Part shown: piece after piece, positions 45,058-54,120 of the stretch | Numbering within the stretch: the first letter of the stretch is position 1 | Layout: each line of letters begins with the position of its first letter | NCBI RefSeq assembly: GCF_002573715.1 | Contig: NZ_PDHM01000028.1 | Coordinates: 1 to 64,000, forward strand | DNA from: Paenibacillus sp. EZ-K15 | GTDB lineage: Bacteria > Bacillota > Bacilli > Paenibacillales > Paenibacillaceae | Length of the DNA: 64,000 nt | Direction: 5' to 3' | The notes under the pieces: generated by a model | Told to the model about the DNA's origin: nothing | Seen by the model: the letters and a program-made list of their open reading frames with translations, nothing else | Database searches by the model: none | Translations under genes and position numbers: made by a program

Positions 45058-45561
45058 TCATGATAAGAAGCAACACATTAAGATATCATCGACGTAACGC
45101 CCATCCACGTAAAACTCCTGAATCAGCCTACCCTCTTCCTGAAACCCGCAGTTCCTGTAAAAAGAGAGGGCGCCCGGATTGCTGGACAGCACCCGCAGCC
45201 TCAGCTTCGAAATGCCTTCCACGCGCGCCATATCCTTCACGGCCTCGATCAACCGCTGTCCGATGCCCTGCCGTTGATAGGCAGGGTGAACTGCTATGTT
45301 CAGCTCCAGCACATGACGATTACTGTGAAGGCTTGTGGGCGACCGGAATCCGATGTAACCGCACAGTTCTTCCTCATGCAGCGCCACGAGCTGTGTGCCT
45401 GGCGGACAATGCAGAAGATAATGTTCTCTTGAGGTCCACTCCAATGGGGCAGGGGCCGTGTTGCGATCCCATACCAGTTCGTCGAGTTCCATGAGTGCAG
45501 CAGCATCTTTCATCTCGGAGAACCGGATGGTCAATGTCTCTTGCCGGGTCTTCATCGCCAT
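45058..45561 (-). CDS. GNAT family N-acetyltransferase
   Basis: A 167-residue GNAT protein with ELNIAVHPAYQRQGIGQRLIEAV (acetyl-CoA-binding QRQGIG loop near residue 98) and LSSNPGALSFYRNCGFQEEGR, the usual C-terminal motif. The substrate is unknown. It is monocistronic with its own terminator, just downstream of the beta-glucan locus. ATG at residue 3 is an equally possible start. Confidence 0.9.
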   Translation of the reverse strand: MAMKTRQETLTIRFSEMKDAAALMELDELVWDRNTAPAPLEWTSREHYLLHCPPGTQLVALHEEELCGYIGFRSPTSLHSNRHVLELNIAVHPAYQRQGIGQRLIEAVKDMARVEGISKLRLRVLSSNPGALSFYRNCGFQEEGRLIQEFYVDGRYVDDILMCCFLS

Positions 45562-45638
45562 CCCTCGCTTTGATAACCATTCCCTCTATTATATCAGACC
45601 GATTGGCCTTCTTGCAGACGAGTTTCACGGGTCAAAAT

Positions 45639-48600
45639 TTATTGTTCATGAATAGAGGCGTAAATATCCACGACACAGCCGGTGTCGCCCTCTCCGGCCA
45701 ATCGTTTGAAATACGCACCTGCAATACGAACGCCGCCTGTACGGTATCGGTTCCGGATGGCATCCGCTTCCACATCCTGCCCGTTAATCGTGATGCGGGT
45801 CCGCTCGGCGCGATCCACGTGATAAATGAACGTTACCGCCTTCCCCGCATAATTGAATTGGAACTCCAGGCCATCCAGCGTCTTCGGCAGGACCGGATCA
45901 ATCACGAGGTCTCCTCCCGCTTCGCGAATGCCAAGCGCATTGGAAATCAGCTGGTTCATGTAGATCCCCGGGCCGCTGGAATAAATCCGCCATCCGCCTT
46001 TGACAGGTACGCGTCCGCTCCGCAGCGCATCAAACGATTCCTGCGCTTCATAGCGCGTGTTGAACTTCCCGTCCGAGCTGCTGAAATACGCATTGCTCTG
46101 ACGCAGCTCCGCATTCGGCACAACCTCGGTAATGCCAATTGGGTTAATACGCTCAAGCCCGCTCCAAACCTCGCTGCTCTTGCCGAGCTTTGCCATCGCC
46201 TCGACATAACGGATGTGCGCATGCACATACTGAAGGCCAACCTCCCGGCCAAAATTCGCCGCCTGCTCCGCCCGCTTAAAGTGCTTGCTGACGCCGCCGG
46301 CATATACGGCTGGACGGTTCATCAATCTCACACCATCCGGACAGAACAGCTGCTCACGGATAATCTCATAATGGCTTGCTGCCTGCTCCGGCGTCAGCAG
46401 CTCGCTAATCATGCTGCGCGTCATCGGAAGAAGGCGGTACTGGATTCCCGTTTCCTGATCGGACGGATGCAGCAGGAATTTGCTCTGCTCTTTGCTCTCC
46501 ATATAGACAAAACCGGGAATCACTTCAGAATTCAGAATATACGTATTGAAATCCTGCTGGATTCCTTCCGCGAGGTCCCCTATCGCATGGGACATCGCTT
46601 GGTCCACACGCTCCATAACGCGGGAGAACTGGTTCAAGGTCTGATAGGTCAAAGCTACCGTCCAGCTGCTGACCATGAACTGCTTCAGCTGCGCGTTCGC
46701 CGGCTGAAGCGTATCATCCCAGTCCCCGTCTCCATAAGAAGACAGATAAGTGTCATGAAGGAAATGATTTTGAATATAGGCCATTTGCTTCTTCACATGC
46801 TCAAGCACGGTGTACGTCTGCTCCGTAAAATCGAAGCTGTGCTTTCTCGTGTAAGGAACAACCGAATCCAATATGCTGTAATCATGTGTGACGGCCAAGT
46901 AATCGCCCAGCACCTTAAGCGGCCATACGATAATATCGCCGTGGCTCTCTTCCTGCTGAATATGGGCATATTGATCAAACATGAACCACTGCGGCCAATT
47001 CCCGTCATCCTCATACTGGTGGGAATACACCTCAAGCAGGATATCGCGTACCTGCTCGTATTTATGCGTAGCCATGAAATATTCAACAGGCCCTTGGCAC
47101 ACATCGCGCGTTCCCCACGCCGCGCCGCCGTATTGTTCCAGACCGTGTGGTACCGAATAGTGAACGAGCATGTTATGCGTATACCACCAGGCCAGCGCAT
47201 TCACCTTGAACAAGCCATCTTCCTGTCCATTCTTCAGACTCAGATGGAACCCGTTCATGACGGACGCATAGAATGAGCGGTAGCTTGCAATCTCTTCATC
47301 GGCTTCCCGCGCCGTAAGCGGAGCGTTCGCTGCATCAAGGCTGCCTTGTACGGTCATGGTCCATTCCGCACTCTCGCCAAGCTCAAGTACTGTTAAGGAA
47401 GCACTGCCAGACGCGGTGTTGCTTGCCAGACAAGTTTCGTCCTTAACCTGCATATCGACTCCCGTCACGCCAAGACGGTAATGCAGATCTTTGTACACAG
47501 AAGCACTAAGTGAAGCCGAATCGGCACGGAACGTCAGGATACCATCTTCCTGAGCCATATGATACGGCACTTCATATTCGTTGACATCCATCGTGATCTG
47601 CATAGTGACCAGATAACGATAAGCCCTTCCGCTCTCGGAACGGACTTGAAGCGTAACCTCCGATGCCGCAGCAGACGTGAAGTTGGTGATGATCAGCAAG
47701 TCGCTTTCGGTCTTATAGTACCACCGAACATAGTTAAAGCCGATCTCGAACACGGATGGCATCGTTAGAAGACGATACTCGCCGTCCATTTCCACATAAA
47801 TCCGCTGACCGGATGTCTTAGGCACGTTCAGTGCATTCCGCGCATGACTCATCATTTTGTTGAAGTTCGTGTTCCCCGTCACCAGCTGGGAATTAAACAC
47901 ACCATACATGTAAGAGGTTGTCGTAATGACAGGACTGCCCAGCTTCACATTGTTGCCGCTCATCAAGATATGGCCATGCGGACGCTCTACGCGAAGTTCC
48001 TTCTCCTTCATGACGATATGCTCATAAGTATCCGTGAAGAACGAGAGCAGTTCTTCCCCGTCACGCTCCTCTTGGCGGCGTACAGGGTACAAAGCGTTCA
48101 GCTCGTCTTCCGTCAGCGGCAATGTGCGCAGAGGCTCCCCGAAACGCTCGGATCGCTCGATCCGAGGCAGCGGATTGGCCGCCTCCGTCAAGCGGGACGC
48201 TTCAGCCTGCTGCCAGGCTGCTTGGAGCTCCTCCTGGAATTCAAGCGCTGTGACTGCATCCGGATGATTCTCCTTAAACAAGCCGTAAAATACGAACCGG
48301 GTTGTGCCACTAAGCGTTACGCGAGGGGACTGCAGGGCCGTATAAGCAAACTCATATTGATATACCTCATTCGGCAGGCTCTCCTCGGATAGAGCCTCCG
48401 CCTGATTCGTTTCTTTATAGGAAAGGCCAAAGAACTGAAAGCCATCCGTTGAATACCCGATCGCAGAAGTCAGTGCTCCTTGTTGAAGATAGGGGAATAC
48501 GCCTCCCTGCGGCTGATTTTGACGGGAGCACACGACATACCCCAGATCTTCCTGTTGGAACACAGCATGGTCGATGTATTGGGACAAATAAGCTTCATTG

Positions 48601-49016
48601 CTTCGAACGGCGCCCGGATGGGCGATGCCGATATCCTGTCCATACACGACGTCGGCTTGAATTCCTTCCCCCTGGAGCTCGACGTCCCAGAACCACGCGC
48701 CGGTATCCGTTGGGGTAAACAGAACTTTATAATCTACTCCCTTGACGCTGCCTTCCCACATCATCCGGTTATCCGCATGAGTGACCACGCTGTTGGAGTG
48801 TACTCCGAGCATAGGAACGGCCTCAATGCCGCTTTCAGTATGGATTCTCAGAAACAAATTGTTAAGGGCGCCATCAATCGAATTGGAGAGCAGCTGATTG
48901 ATCATCGTCGTGCCGTAAGTGGCTTGATAAAGATCACCGCTAGGCAAAAAGGAAAACGTCAATTCTCCTGCCTGGAGTACAACTTTTGCATCGTTCATTA
49001 CATGATTGGCTGTCAC
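45639..49016 (-). CDS. GH94 1,2-beta-oligoglucan phosphorylase (SOGP-type)
   Basis: A cytoplasmic phosphorylase of about 1125 residues, the size of Listeria innocua Lin1839, which splits beta-1,2-glucooligosaccharides with phosphate to give glucose 1-phosphate. The N-terminal half is beta-sandwich; the C-terminal half is an (alpha/alpha)6 barrel with GGAAWGTRDVCQG near residue 665 and the catalytic-Asp segment GDGDWDDTLQP near residue 770, as in GH94. No signal peptide. I prefer GTG 49016, 9 nt after AGGAA; GTG 49025 would abut that site. It follows the GH3 gene by about 40 bp, as lin1839 follows lin1840. Substrate is inferred from size and synteny. Confidence 0.88.
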   Translation of the reverse strand: MTANHVMNDAKVVLQAGELTFSFLPSGDLYQATYGTTMINQLLSNSIDGALNNLFLRIHTESGIEAVPMLGVHSNSVVTHADNRMMWEGSVKGVDYKVLFTPTDTGAWFWDVELQGEGIQADVVYGQDIGIAHPGAVRSNEAYLSQYIDHAVFQQEDLGYVVCSRQNQPQGGVFPYLQQGALTSAIGYSTDGFQFFGLSYKETNQAEALSEESLPNEVYQYEFAYTALQSPRVTLSGTTRFVFYGLFKENHPDAVTALEFQEELQAAWQQAEASRLTEAANPLPRIERSERFGEPLRTLPLTEDELNALYPVRRQEERDGEELLSFFTDTYEHIVMKEKELRVERPHGHILMSGNNVKLGSPVITTTSYMYGVFNSQLVTGNTNFNKMMSHARNALNVPKTSGQRIYVEMDGEYRLLTMPSVFEIGFNYVRWYYKTESDLLIITNFTSAAASEVTLQVRSESGRAYRYLVTMQITMDVNEYEVPYHMAQEDGILTFRADSASLSASVYKDLHYRLGVTGVDMQVKDETCLASNTASGSASLTVLELGESAEWTMTVQGSLDAANAPLTAREADEEIASYRSFYASVMNGFHLSLKNGQEDGLFKVNALAWWYTHNMLVHYSVPHGLEQYGGAAWGTRDVCQGPVEYFMATHKYEQVRDILLEVYSHQYEDDGNWPQWFMFDQYAHIQQEESHGDIIVWPLKVLGDYLAVTHDYSILDSVVPYTRKHSFDFTEQTYTVLEHVKKQMAYIQNHFLHDTYLSSYGDGDWDDTLQPANAQLKQFMVSSWTVALTYQTLNQFSRVMERVDQAMSHAIGDLAEGIQQDFNTYILNSEVIPGFVYMESKEQSKFLLHPSDQETGIQYRLLPMTRSMISELLTPEQAASHYEIIREQLFCPDGVRLMNRPAVYAGGVSKHFKRAEQAANFGREVGLQYVHAHIRYVEAMAKLGKSSEVWSGLERINPIGITEVVPNAELRQSNAYFSSSDGKFNTRYEAQESFDALRSGRVPVKGGWRIYSSGPGIYMNQLISNALGIREAGGDLVIDPVLPKTLDGLEFQFNYAGKAVTFIYHVDRAERTRITINGQDVEADAIRNRYRTGGVRIAGAYFKRLAGEGDTGCVVDIYASIHEQ

Positions 49017-49056
49017 AAGTTTCACTTCCTATTCTGCATAAATGATGTTAGTCGAG

Positions 49057-51222
49057 TTATTTCCGAAGCCGAAAACGTCTTGTCTCCGTATCCCGGCTGT
49101 TCTTTCCGACCATGACGTCGAACTCACCCGCATCGCTGGCGAAGGACAGATCCGAATGATGATAACGCAGCTGTTCTTCGGTCAGCGTAAACGTGATTTC
49201 CTGACGTTCGCCCGGCTGCAGCAGCAGCTTGCGGAAAGCCTTCAGCTCCCTGACCGGTCTAACGACCTCACCGGATCGATCCCGGACGTACAGCTGGACG
49301 ACTTCTTCGCCGGCCATATCGCCGGCATTCGTTACCGAAACCGTGATTTCAAGAGGTTGATCCGGGGACATCTCTTCCGCCGACAGGCTCATGCTCCCAT
49401 AGAGGAAATCCGTATAACTGAGGCCGAATCCAAACGGAAGCAGCGGCTCATTCGGAATGTCCAAATATTGCGATACATAGCGCACCTGCGCATCAGGCGC
49501 ATCCTTCGGACGGCCGGTATTAAAATGGTTATAGTATACCGGCACCTGCCCAACGGAATAAGGGAACGACATGCTGAGACGGCCGGAAGGATTCGCCTCG
49601 CCCATAAGCAGGGCAGCTACGGCCGCTCCGCCTTCACTTCCCGGGAACCAGGCTTCCAGTACGGCATCGACCTCATCCAGCACGCCGTGCAGATCCAGCG
49701 GACGACCGTTGAACAATACGGCAACCATCGGCTTCTCCAGCGTTTTCAAATGCCGAATCAGCTCGAGCTGCGGCTCCGGCAGAGTTATGAACGCACGGCT
49801 GCCGGCTTCGCCGCTCATCTCGGAATCCTCGCCCAGCGCAAGCACGATCACGTCGGCTTCCTTCGCCGCCTTCATCGCCTCATCCAGCTGCTGCCCGGTC
49901 ATGGCGTTCACGTTACAGCCCTCGGCTACCGTGAGGGCACCGGAAGATAGCTTGGAGCGCAGTCCCTGTTCCAGGGTTACCGCATCTTCCTTGGAGCCTG
50001 TCCAGGACCACGGCCCAAGAATATCGCCGCTGGCAGCGAACGGGCCGATCAATGCCACACGCTGCTCACCGCGCAGCGGCAGCAGCGAGTTGTTTTTCAG
50101 CAGAACACAGGATTTTGCCGCTGCCTCCCGTGCCGCCTGACGGTGTTCTTCACAGAACACAATCTCCCGTGCCGCCTGGGGATCGGCTCCCCGCACAGGG
50201 CGCTCGAACAGACCGAGGCGCTTTTTCAATGACAGGATGCGCAGGACCGCTTCATCAATCAGACTCTCGTCTACCCGGCCTTCGCGTACCATGTCCGGTA
50301 AATGATGAACATAGCTGGAAGTCATCATTTCGATGTCCACGCTCGCTTCGATGGCTCTTAATGCTGCCTCAGCCTCGTCCTCCGCTACCCCGTGAGGAAT
50401 CAGCTCTTTGACCGCACCCCAGTCGGAGATCAGCACGCCGTCAAAACCCCATTCGCGGCGCAGCACATCGCGCATCAACCGCTTATTGCCCGTAGCCGGT
50501 ATGCCATCCACGGTATTAAAGGCGGTCATGACCATCTCAACACCCTCATCCAGCGCAGCCTTGTACGCAGGCAGGTAATATTCCCGCAGCTGACGCTCGG
50601 ACATGTCCACCGTGTTGTAATCGCGGCCGCCTTCGCCTGCTCCATATGCGGCAAAGTGCTTCACGCAAGCGGCCAGCCGGTTAAGATCGCCGCTCAGGTC
50701 ATCCCCTTGGAAACCTCTGACAAAGGCTCTGGCAAATTCACTGTTTAAGTAAGGGTCTTCGCCAGTCGACTCCATCACGCGTCCCCAGCGGGGATCGCGC
50801 ACCAGGTCCACCATCGGCGCAAATGTCACATGCAGGCCGGATACCGACGCTTCACGGGCGGCGATTTCCGCACTCTGCTCCGCTAGGCTAGGGTCCCAAG
50901 AGCTCCCCATGGCAAGCGGCACCGGGAAGATCGTTTTAAAGCCGTGAACGATATCGGCCATGATGAGCAGCGGGATTTTCAATCGATTCTTGCGCAAATG
51001 CGCTTCTTGGACGGCTATCACTTCCTCCGCACCCGCCAAACCCAGCACGGAGCCGGCATTGCTTACGATCTCATCGGTGATGCCAAGCGACTCCATCGGT
51101 CCTGTAATCTGCCCCGATTCTTGAGCGCCTTCGAAAAAAGGGACGGCCAGTTGTATAAGCTGCGCAATTTTTTCCTCCAGCGTCATCTGCTCTACCAGAG
51201 AAAGTAGTTGTTGATCTGCCAT
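49057..51222 (-). CDS. GH3 beta-glucosidase, likely beta-1,2-oligoglucan specific
   Basis: A 721-residue GH3 enzyme without signal peptide. It has the N-terminal barrel with LAACVKHFAAYGAGEGGRD, the nucleophile Asp near residue 267 in VLISDWGAV, the alpha/beta-sandwich domain with DSEMSGEAGSR holding the likely acid/base Glu, and a C-terminal fibronectin-III-like domain. Size and neighbours match Listeria Lin1840, which acts on sophorose and longer beta-1,2-glucans. ATG 51222 (MADQQLLSLV) follows AGGAGG. Two LacI-type operators lie upstream. It would release glucose from products left by the phosphorylase. Confidence 0.92.
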   Translation of the reverse strand: MADQQLLSLVEQMTLEEKIAQLIQLAVPFFEGAQESGQITGPMESLGITDEIVSNAGSVLGLAGAEEVIAVQEAHLRKNRLKIPLLIMADIVHGFKTIFPVPLAMGSSWDPSLAEQSAEIAAREASVSGLHVTFAPMVDLVRDPRWGRVMESTGEDPYLNSEFARAFVRGFQGDDLSGDLNRLAACVKHFAAYGAGEGGRDYNTVDMSERQLREYYLPAYKAALDEGVEMVMTAFNTVDGIPATGNKRLMRDVLRREWGFDGVLISDWGAVKELIPHGVAEDEAEAALRAIEASVDIEMMTSSYVHHLPDMVREGRVDESLIDEAVLRILSLKKRLGLFERPVRGADPQAAREIVFCEEHRQAAREAAAKSCVLLKNNSLLPLRGEQRVALIGPFAASGDILGPWSWTGSKEDAVTLEQGLRSKLSSGALTVAEGCNVNAMTGQQLDEAMKAAKEADVIVLALGEDSEMSGEAGSRAFITLPEPQLELIRHLKTLEKPMVAVLFNGRPLDLHGVLDEVDAVLEAWFPGSEGGAAVAALLMGEANPSGRLSMSFPYSVGQVPVYYNHFNTGRPKDAPDAQVRYVSQYLDIPNEPLLPFGFGLSYTDFLYGSMSLSAEEMSPDQPLEITVSVTNAGDMAGEEVVQLYVRDRSGEVVRPVRELKAFRKLLLQPGERQEITFTLTEEQLRYHHSDLSFASDAGEFDVMVGKNSRDTETRRFRLRK

Positions 51223-51263
51223 TTCCCATCCTCCTTTGTTATTGCCGTTCACTCATAGTAAAT

Positions 51264-51277
51264 TCGAAACGTTTTGA
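51264..51277. promoter_or_regulatory. LacI operator, proximal to the GH3 gene
   Basis: TCGAAAC-GTTTTGA, one mismatch from a perfect 14-bp palindrome. It lies about 40 bp upstream of the GH3 start and downstream of an AT-rich TATAAA promoter region near 51320. Confidence 0.78.
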
Positions 51278-51389
51278 TTTTCCCCGAAGCGATCCATGTT
51301 TTCCCGAAAATCATATATTTTATAAGCATTTTTACTTACAAATTAACCTTCTAAAAAATAAGGAAACCAGCGCTTATCCGTGCATATAA

Positions 51390-51403
51390 TCGAAACGTTT
51401 CTA
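51390..51403. promoter_or_regulatory. LacI operator, distal to the GH3 gene
   Basis: TCGAAAC-GTTTCTA, one mismatch from the palindrome, containing GAAACGTTTC. Its centre is 126 bp from the proximal operator, close to twelve helical turns, so looping across the promoter is possible. Confidence 0.78.
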
Positions 51404-51423
51404 CACATGCGGACGAAAAAAAA

Positions 51424-52209
51424 TCAGGGCAGGGGCAGCCAATCCAGCACACGCTGAATTTTACGGTCCCAATATCCCCATTCATGGCCACCGGGTTCTT
51501 CCTCATAGGTGATGTGAAGCCCCAGGTTGTCCGCATATCGTCTAAAGGTTTGGTTATCGTTATACAAAAAATCTTCGGTCCCACAACACTGATACAACAC
51601 CGGTTTATTGCCTGTATATGCCGCGAATTCCATGGCCAAAAACAACAAATCGTCCCGGCTCCCCCGTAATCTATCGACACGGCCGAAGAGGGTTCGAATT
51701 TCTTGCTCCTGAAAGCCCGGCCCTGCAGCGCGACTGGCGAGATCCAGCCCACCGGACAGGCTTGCGCCTGCCGCATAACGATCCGGATAACTCATGGCCA
51801 GCTTGAACGCTCCGTAACCCCCCATCGAAATTCCGGCGACAAAGGTATCTTCCCTTCGTCCGGACACCGGAAAAAACGATTGAACGAGCTGTGGAAGCTC
51901 CTCGCTCAGGAAGGTAAAGTAAGGCAAGCCGTTTGCCATGTCCATATAATAGCTTCGTCCGACGCCCGGCATCACAAGCGCGATGCCTTTATTCTCGGCG
52001 TATCGTTCGATGGATGACCTGCGCATCCATTCGGTCTGATCCGCTCCTCGGCCGTGAAGCAAATAAAGCACCGGCAGTTTCGAAGAAGAACCGTACGGCA
52101 TCAAAGCGGCTTGCGGTATAAAAACCTCGATGCCGGTAGACAGTTTCAGTGTTTCGGAATAAAAATCACACGTGATCCATGCCAAGTTCCTCATCTCCAA
52201 TCCGGTCAT
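51424..52209 (-). CDS. Alpha/beta-hydrolase esterase (esterase D/FrmB-like)
   Basis: A 261-residue cytoplasmic hydrolase. It has LPVLYLLHGRGADQTEW (oxyanion region), the nucleophile elbow GISMGGYG, the acid in CGTEDFLYNDN and the catalytic His in GGHEWGYWD, a complete triad of the esterase D/FrmB family. The ATG overlaps the lacI-type gene stop (TAATG), so it belongs to the same transcript. Its place inside a beta-glucan locus suggests removal of acyl groups, such as succinyl or acetyl, from imported oligosaccharides; this is inference. No such esterase is in the Listeria cluster as I recall it. Confidence 0.87.
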   Translation of the reverse strand: MTGLEMRNLAWITCDFYSETLKLSTGIEVFIPQAALMPYGSSSKLPVLYLLHGRGADQTEWMRRSSIERYAENKGIALVMPGVGRSYYMDMANGLPYFTFLSEELPQLVQSFFPVSGRREDTFVAGISMGGYGAFKLAMSYPDRYAAGASLSGGLDLASRAAGPGFQEQEIRTLFGRVDRLRGSRDDLLFLAMEFAAYTGNKPVLYQCCGTEDFLYNDNQTFRRYADNLGLHITYEEEPGGHEWGYWDRKIQRVLDWLPLP

Positions 52210-53210
52210 TAACTCTCTACTTTGCTCTTCCCTGCAGATGCCCGTTCCATCATTTCTGTCGTCAGCATATAAGACTGCTTCACGGATTCACCGCCCAATA
52301 TCTGAAACAGCAAATGGGCTGCAAGCGATCCCGCCTCGCTCTTGGGCTGCTTGATGGTGGTTAGCGGCGGGTTCACGTATTCGGCTAATTGAATATCATC
52401 ATATCCGATGACGGATACATCATCAGGCACCGATATGCCGCTCTCCTCAAAAGCCTTCAATCCTCCGATGGCCATCTCGTCGTTGCCGTAGAATATGGCC
52501 GACGGGAGCGACCCCTGCATAATCATCATCTTGGTCGCATTGTAACCACCCTCGCGCACGAAGTTGCCGCTGAGACGCCATTTCGACTGTTCCTCCAGCC
52601 CCGCCTCGGCAAGTGCCCGTAAATACCCCTGATAACGCAAATGATTATCGTACGAATCCGATGAACCGCTGATGTATGCCACATGCCGATGACCGTTCTC
52701 AAGCAGATAACGGGTAGCCGTATACCCTCCTTGTTCTCCATCAACCAGCACATTCACCAGGTATTCGCTGCACAATGGACGATCCATCACGACGATCGGA
52801 AATTGGGGACCGGAGGTCTCGATCAGAACTTCATCCCGGATATTAGGTGCAAGTATGATGGCACCGTCCGCCCTTTTCTCTCTCAAAAATTTAACCGCCG
52901 TTGAATCTCTGCCCCCTATCGAACTGCAGGCGATCAGATCATATCCATTGGTTAAAGCGACTTCCTGTACGCTTCGGATCAGCTCGGAATAATAAGGACC
53001 GGATAGATCCGTCAGAATAAGAGCGATTGTCTTGGTGCGGCTCCGCTTCAAATCCATGGCAAATCCGTTCTTCCGATAATTCAACTGCCTTGCTGCATCG
53101 AGCACCTTTGATCTTGTCTTGGAACTCACTCTGCTGTCGCCGCTTAACGCGTATGAAGCCGTTGACAAGGCGACTCCAGCGAGCTTTGCCACATCCTTTA
53201 TCGTTGCCAT
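52209..53210 (-). CDS. LacI family transcriptional regulator of the beta-glucan locus
   Basis: A 333-residue regulator with the N-terminal HTH (TIKDVAKLAGVALSTASYALSGDSRVS), the hinge NYRKNGFAMDLKRSRTKTIA and a periplasmic-binding-protein-like sensor domain. Binding sites are very likely the four TCGAAACGTTTCGA-type palindromes in this locus, a typical LacI/GalR operator with central CG. It lies 40 bp after the ABC permease gene and is coupled to the esterase. The inducer is probably a beta-1,2-glucooligosaccharide such as sophorose. Confidence 0.94.
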   Translation of the reverse strand: MATIKDVAKLAGVALSTASYALSGDSRVSSKTRSKVLDAARQLNYRKNGFAMDLKRSRTKTIALILTDLSGPYYSELIRSVQEVALTNGYDLIACSSIGGRDSTAVKFLREKRADGAIILAPNIRDEVLIETSGPQFPIVVMDRPLCSEYLVNVLVDGEQGGYTATRYLLENGHRHVAYISGSSDSYDNHLRYQGYLRALAEAGLEEQSKWRLSGNFVREGGYNATKMMIMQGSLPSAIFYGNDEMAIGGLKAFEESGISVPDDVSVIGYDDIQLAEYVNPPLTTIKQPKSEAGSLAAHLLFQILGGESVKQSYMLTTEMMERASAGKSKVES

Positions 53211-53250
53211 TTCCTTACGCCCCTTCTACTACTTAAAAACTCTATCTATC

Positions 53251-54069
53251 TTATTTCATGCCAGAGATCGTATATCCTTCAATAATATGTTTTTGGAAGA
53301 AAGAAAATACGATAATAATCGGAACAACCATAAATGCAGCGCCTGCCATCTGGAGGCCGAAATCAGATCCATGCTGTCCCTTCAGAAGCTGCAGACCCAC
53401 CGAAAGCGTATAAAGCTTTTGATCGTTTGCCATAATGAGAGGCCACAAGAAGCTGTTCCAGGCGCCAATGAACGCTAAGATTCCCTGTACAGCAAATACG
53501 GGCTTCGTGATCGGAACGATCAACTGGAAGAAAATCCGCAGCTCTCCCGCTCCATCCAGCCTTGATGCTTCAATCAGATCCGTCGGGATCGTGGACATAA
53601 ACTGACGGAAGAGGAAAATACCGAATGCTCCGACCAGGCCAGGCAGCACAATACCCGCCATCGTGTTAGTCAATCCCATGGCATTAATCAGCAGGTAGAC
53701 TGGAATCATAGTAACCTGTCCCGGAATCATCATCGTTGCCAGCACGAGATAGAAAAGCTTCTTATTGCCGGGGAACTCGTATTTAGCGAATGCATATCCT
53801 GCAAGCGCATTGAGGAACAGACCGACAAAAGACCAGAACACAATGATAAGTGTATTTTTCAGATATACGATAAAGTCCAGCTTCGTAAATAAATCCACAT
53901 AATTTTTAACCGTAAATTCTTTCGGTAATAACGTCGGCGGAACCGCCGTAAATTCATTTTCCGGCTTGAATGAGGACGTGATCATCCAGATAAATGGAAT
54001 CATCATCAGCAGTCCCCCTGCAATGAGCAGCACCGTCATGACTGTTTTCTCAATTCTTTTAGCTGCCAT
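53251..54069 (-). CDS. ABC sugar transporter permease 2 (MalG/CUT1 type)
   Basis: A 272-residue membrane protein with six helices and the EAA motif LIEASRLDGAGELRIFFQLIVPI near residue 180, where it meets the ATPase. It pairs with the upstream permease and the binding lipoprotein to import oligosaccharides. No ATPase gene is in the locus, so a shared MsmX-type ATPase elsewhere must energise it, as is common in Bacillota CUT1 systems. Confidence 0.95.
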   Translation of the reverse strand: MAAKRIEKTVMTVLLIAGGLLMMIPFIWMITSSFKPENEFTAVPPTLLPKEFTVKNYVDLFTKLDFIVYLKNTLIIVFWSFVGLFLNALAGYAFAKYEFPGNKKLFYLVLATMMIPGQVTMIPVYLLINAMGLTNTMAGIVLPGLVGAFGIFLFRQFMSTIPTDLIEASRLDGAGELRIFFQLIVPITKPVFAVQGILAFIGAWNSFLWPLIMANDQKLYTLSVGLQLLKGQHGSDFGLQMAGAAFMVVPIIIVFSFFQKHIIEGYTISGMK

Positions 54070-54120
54070 ACCCTGAGCCTCCTTCAGTTACGATAAGGAA
54101 ATATCGCTTGAACCTGAACC

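Noticed and set aside
45495..47276. 593-codon open frame on the plus strand
   Set aside because: Antisense to the GH94 gene; composition and lack of a start signal mark it as a shadow.
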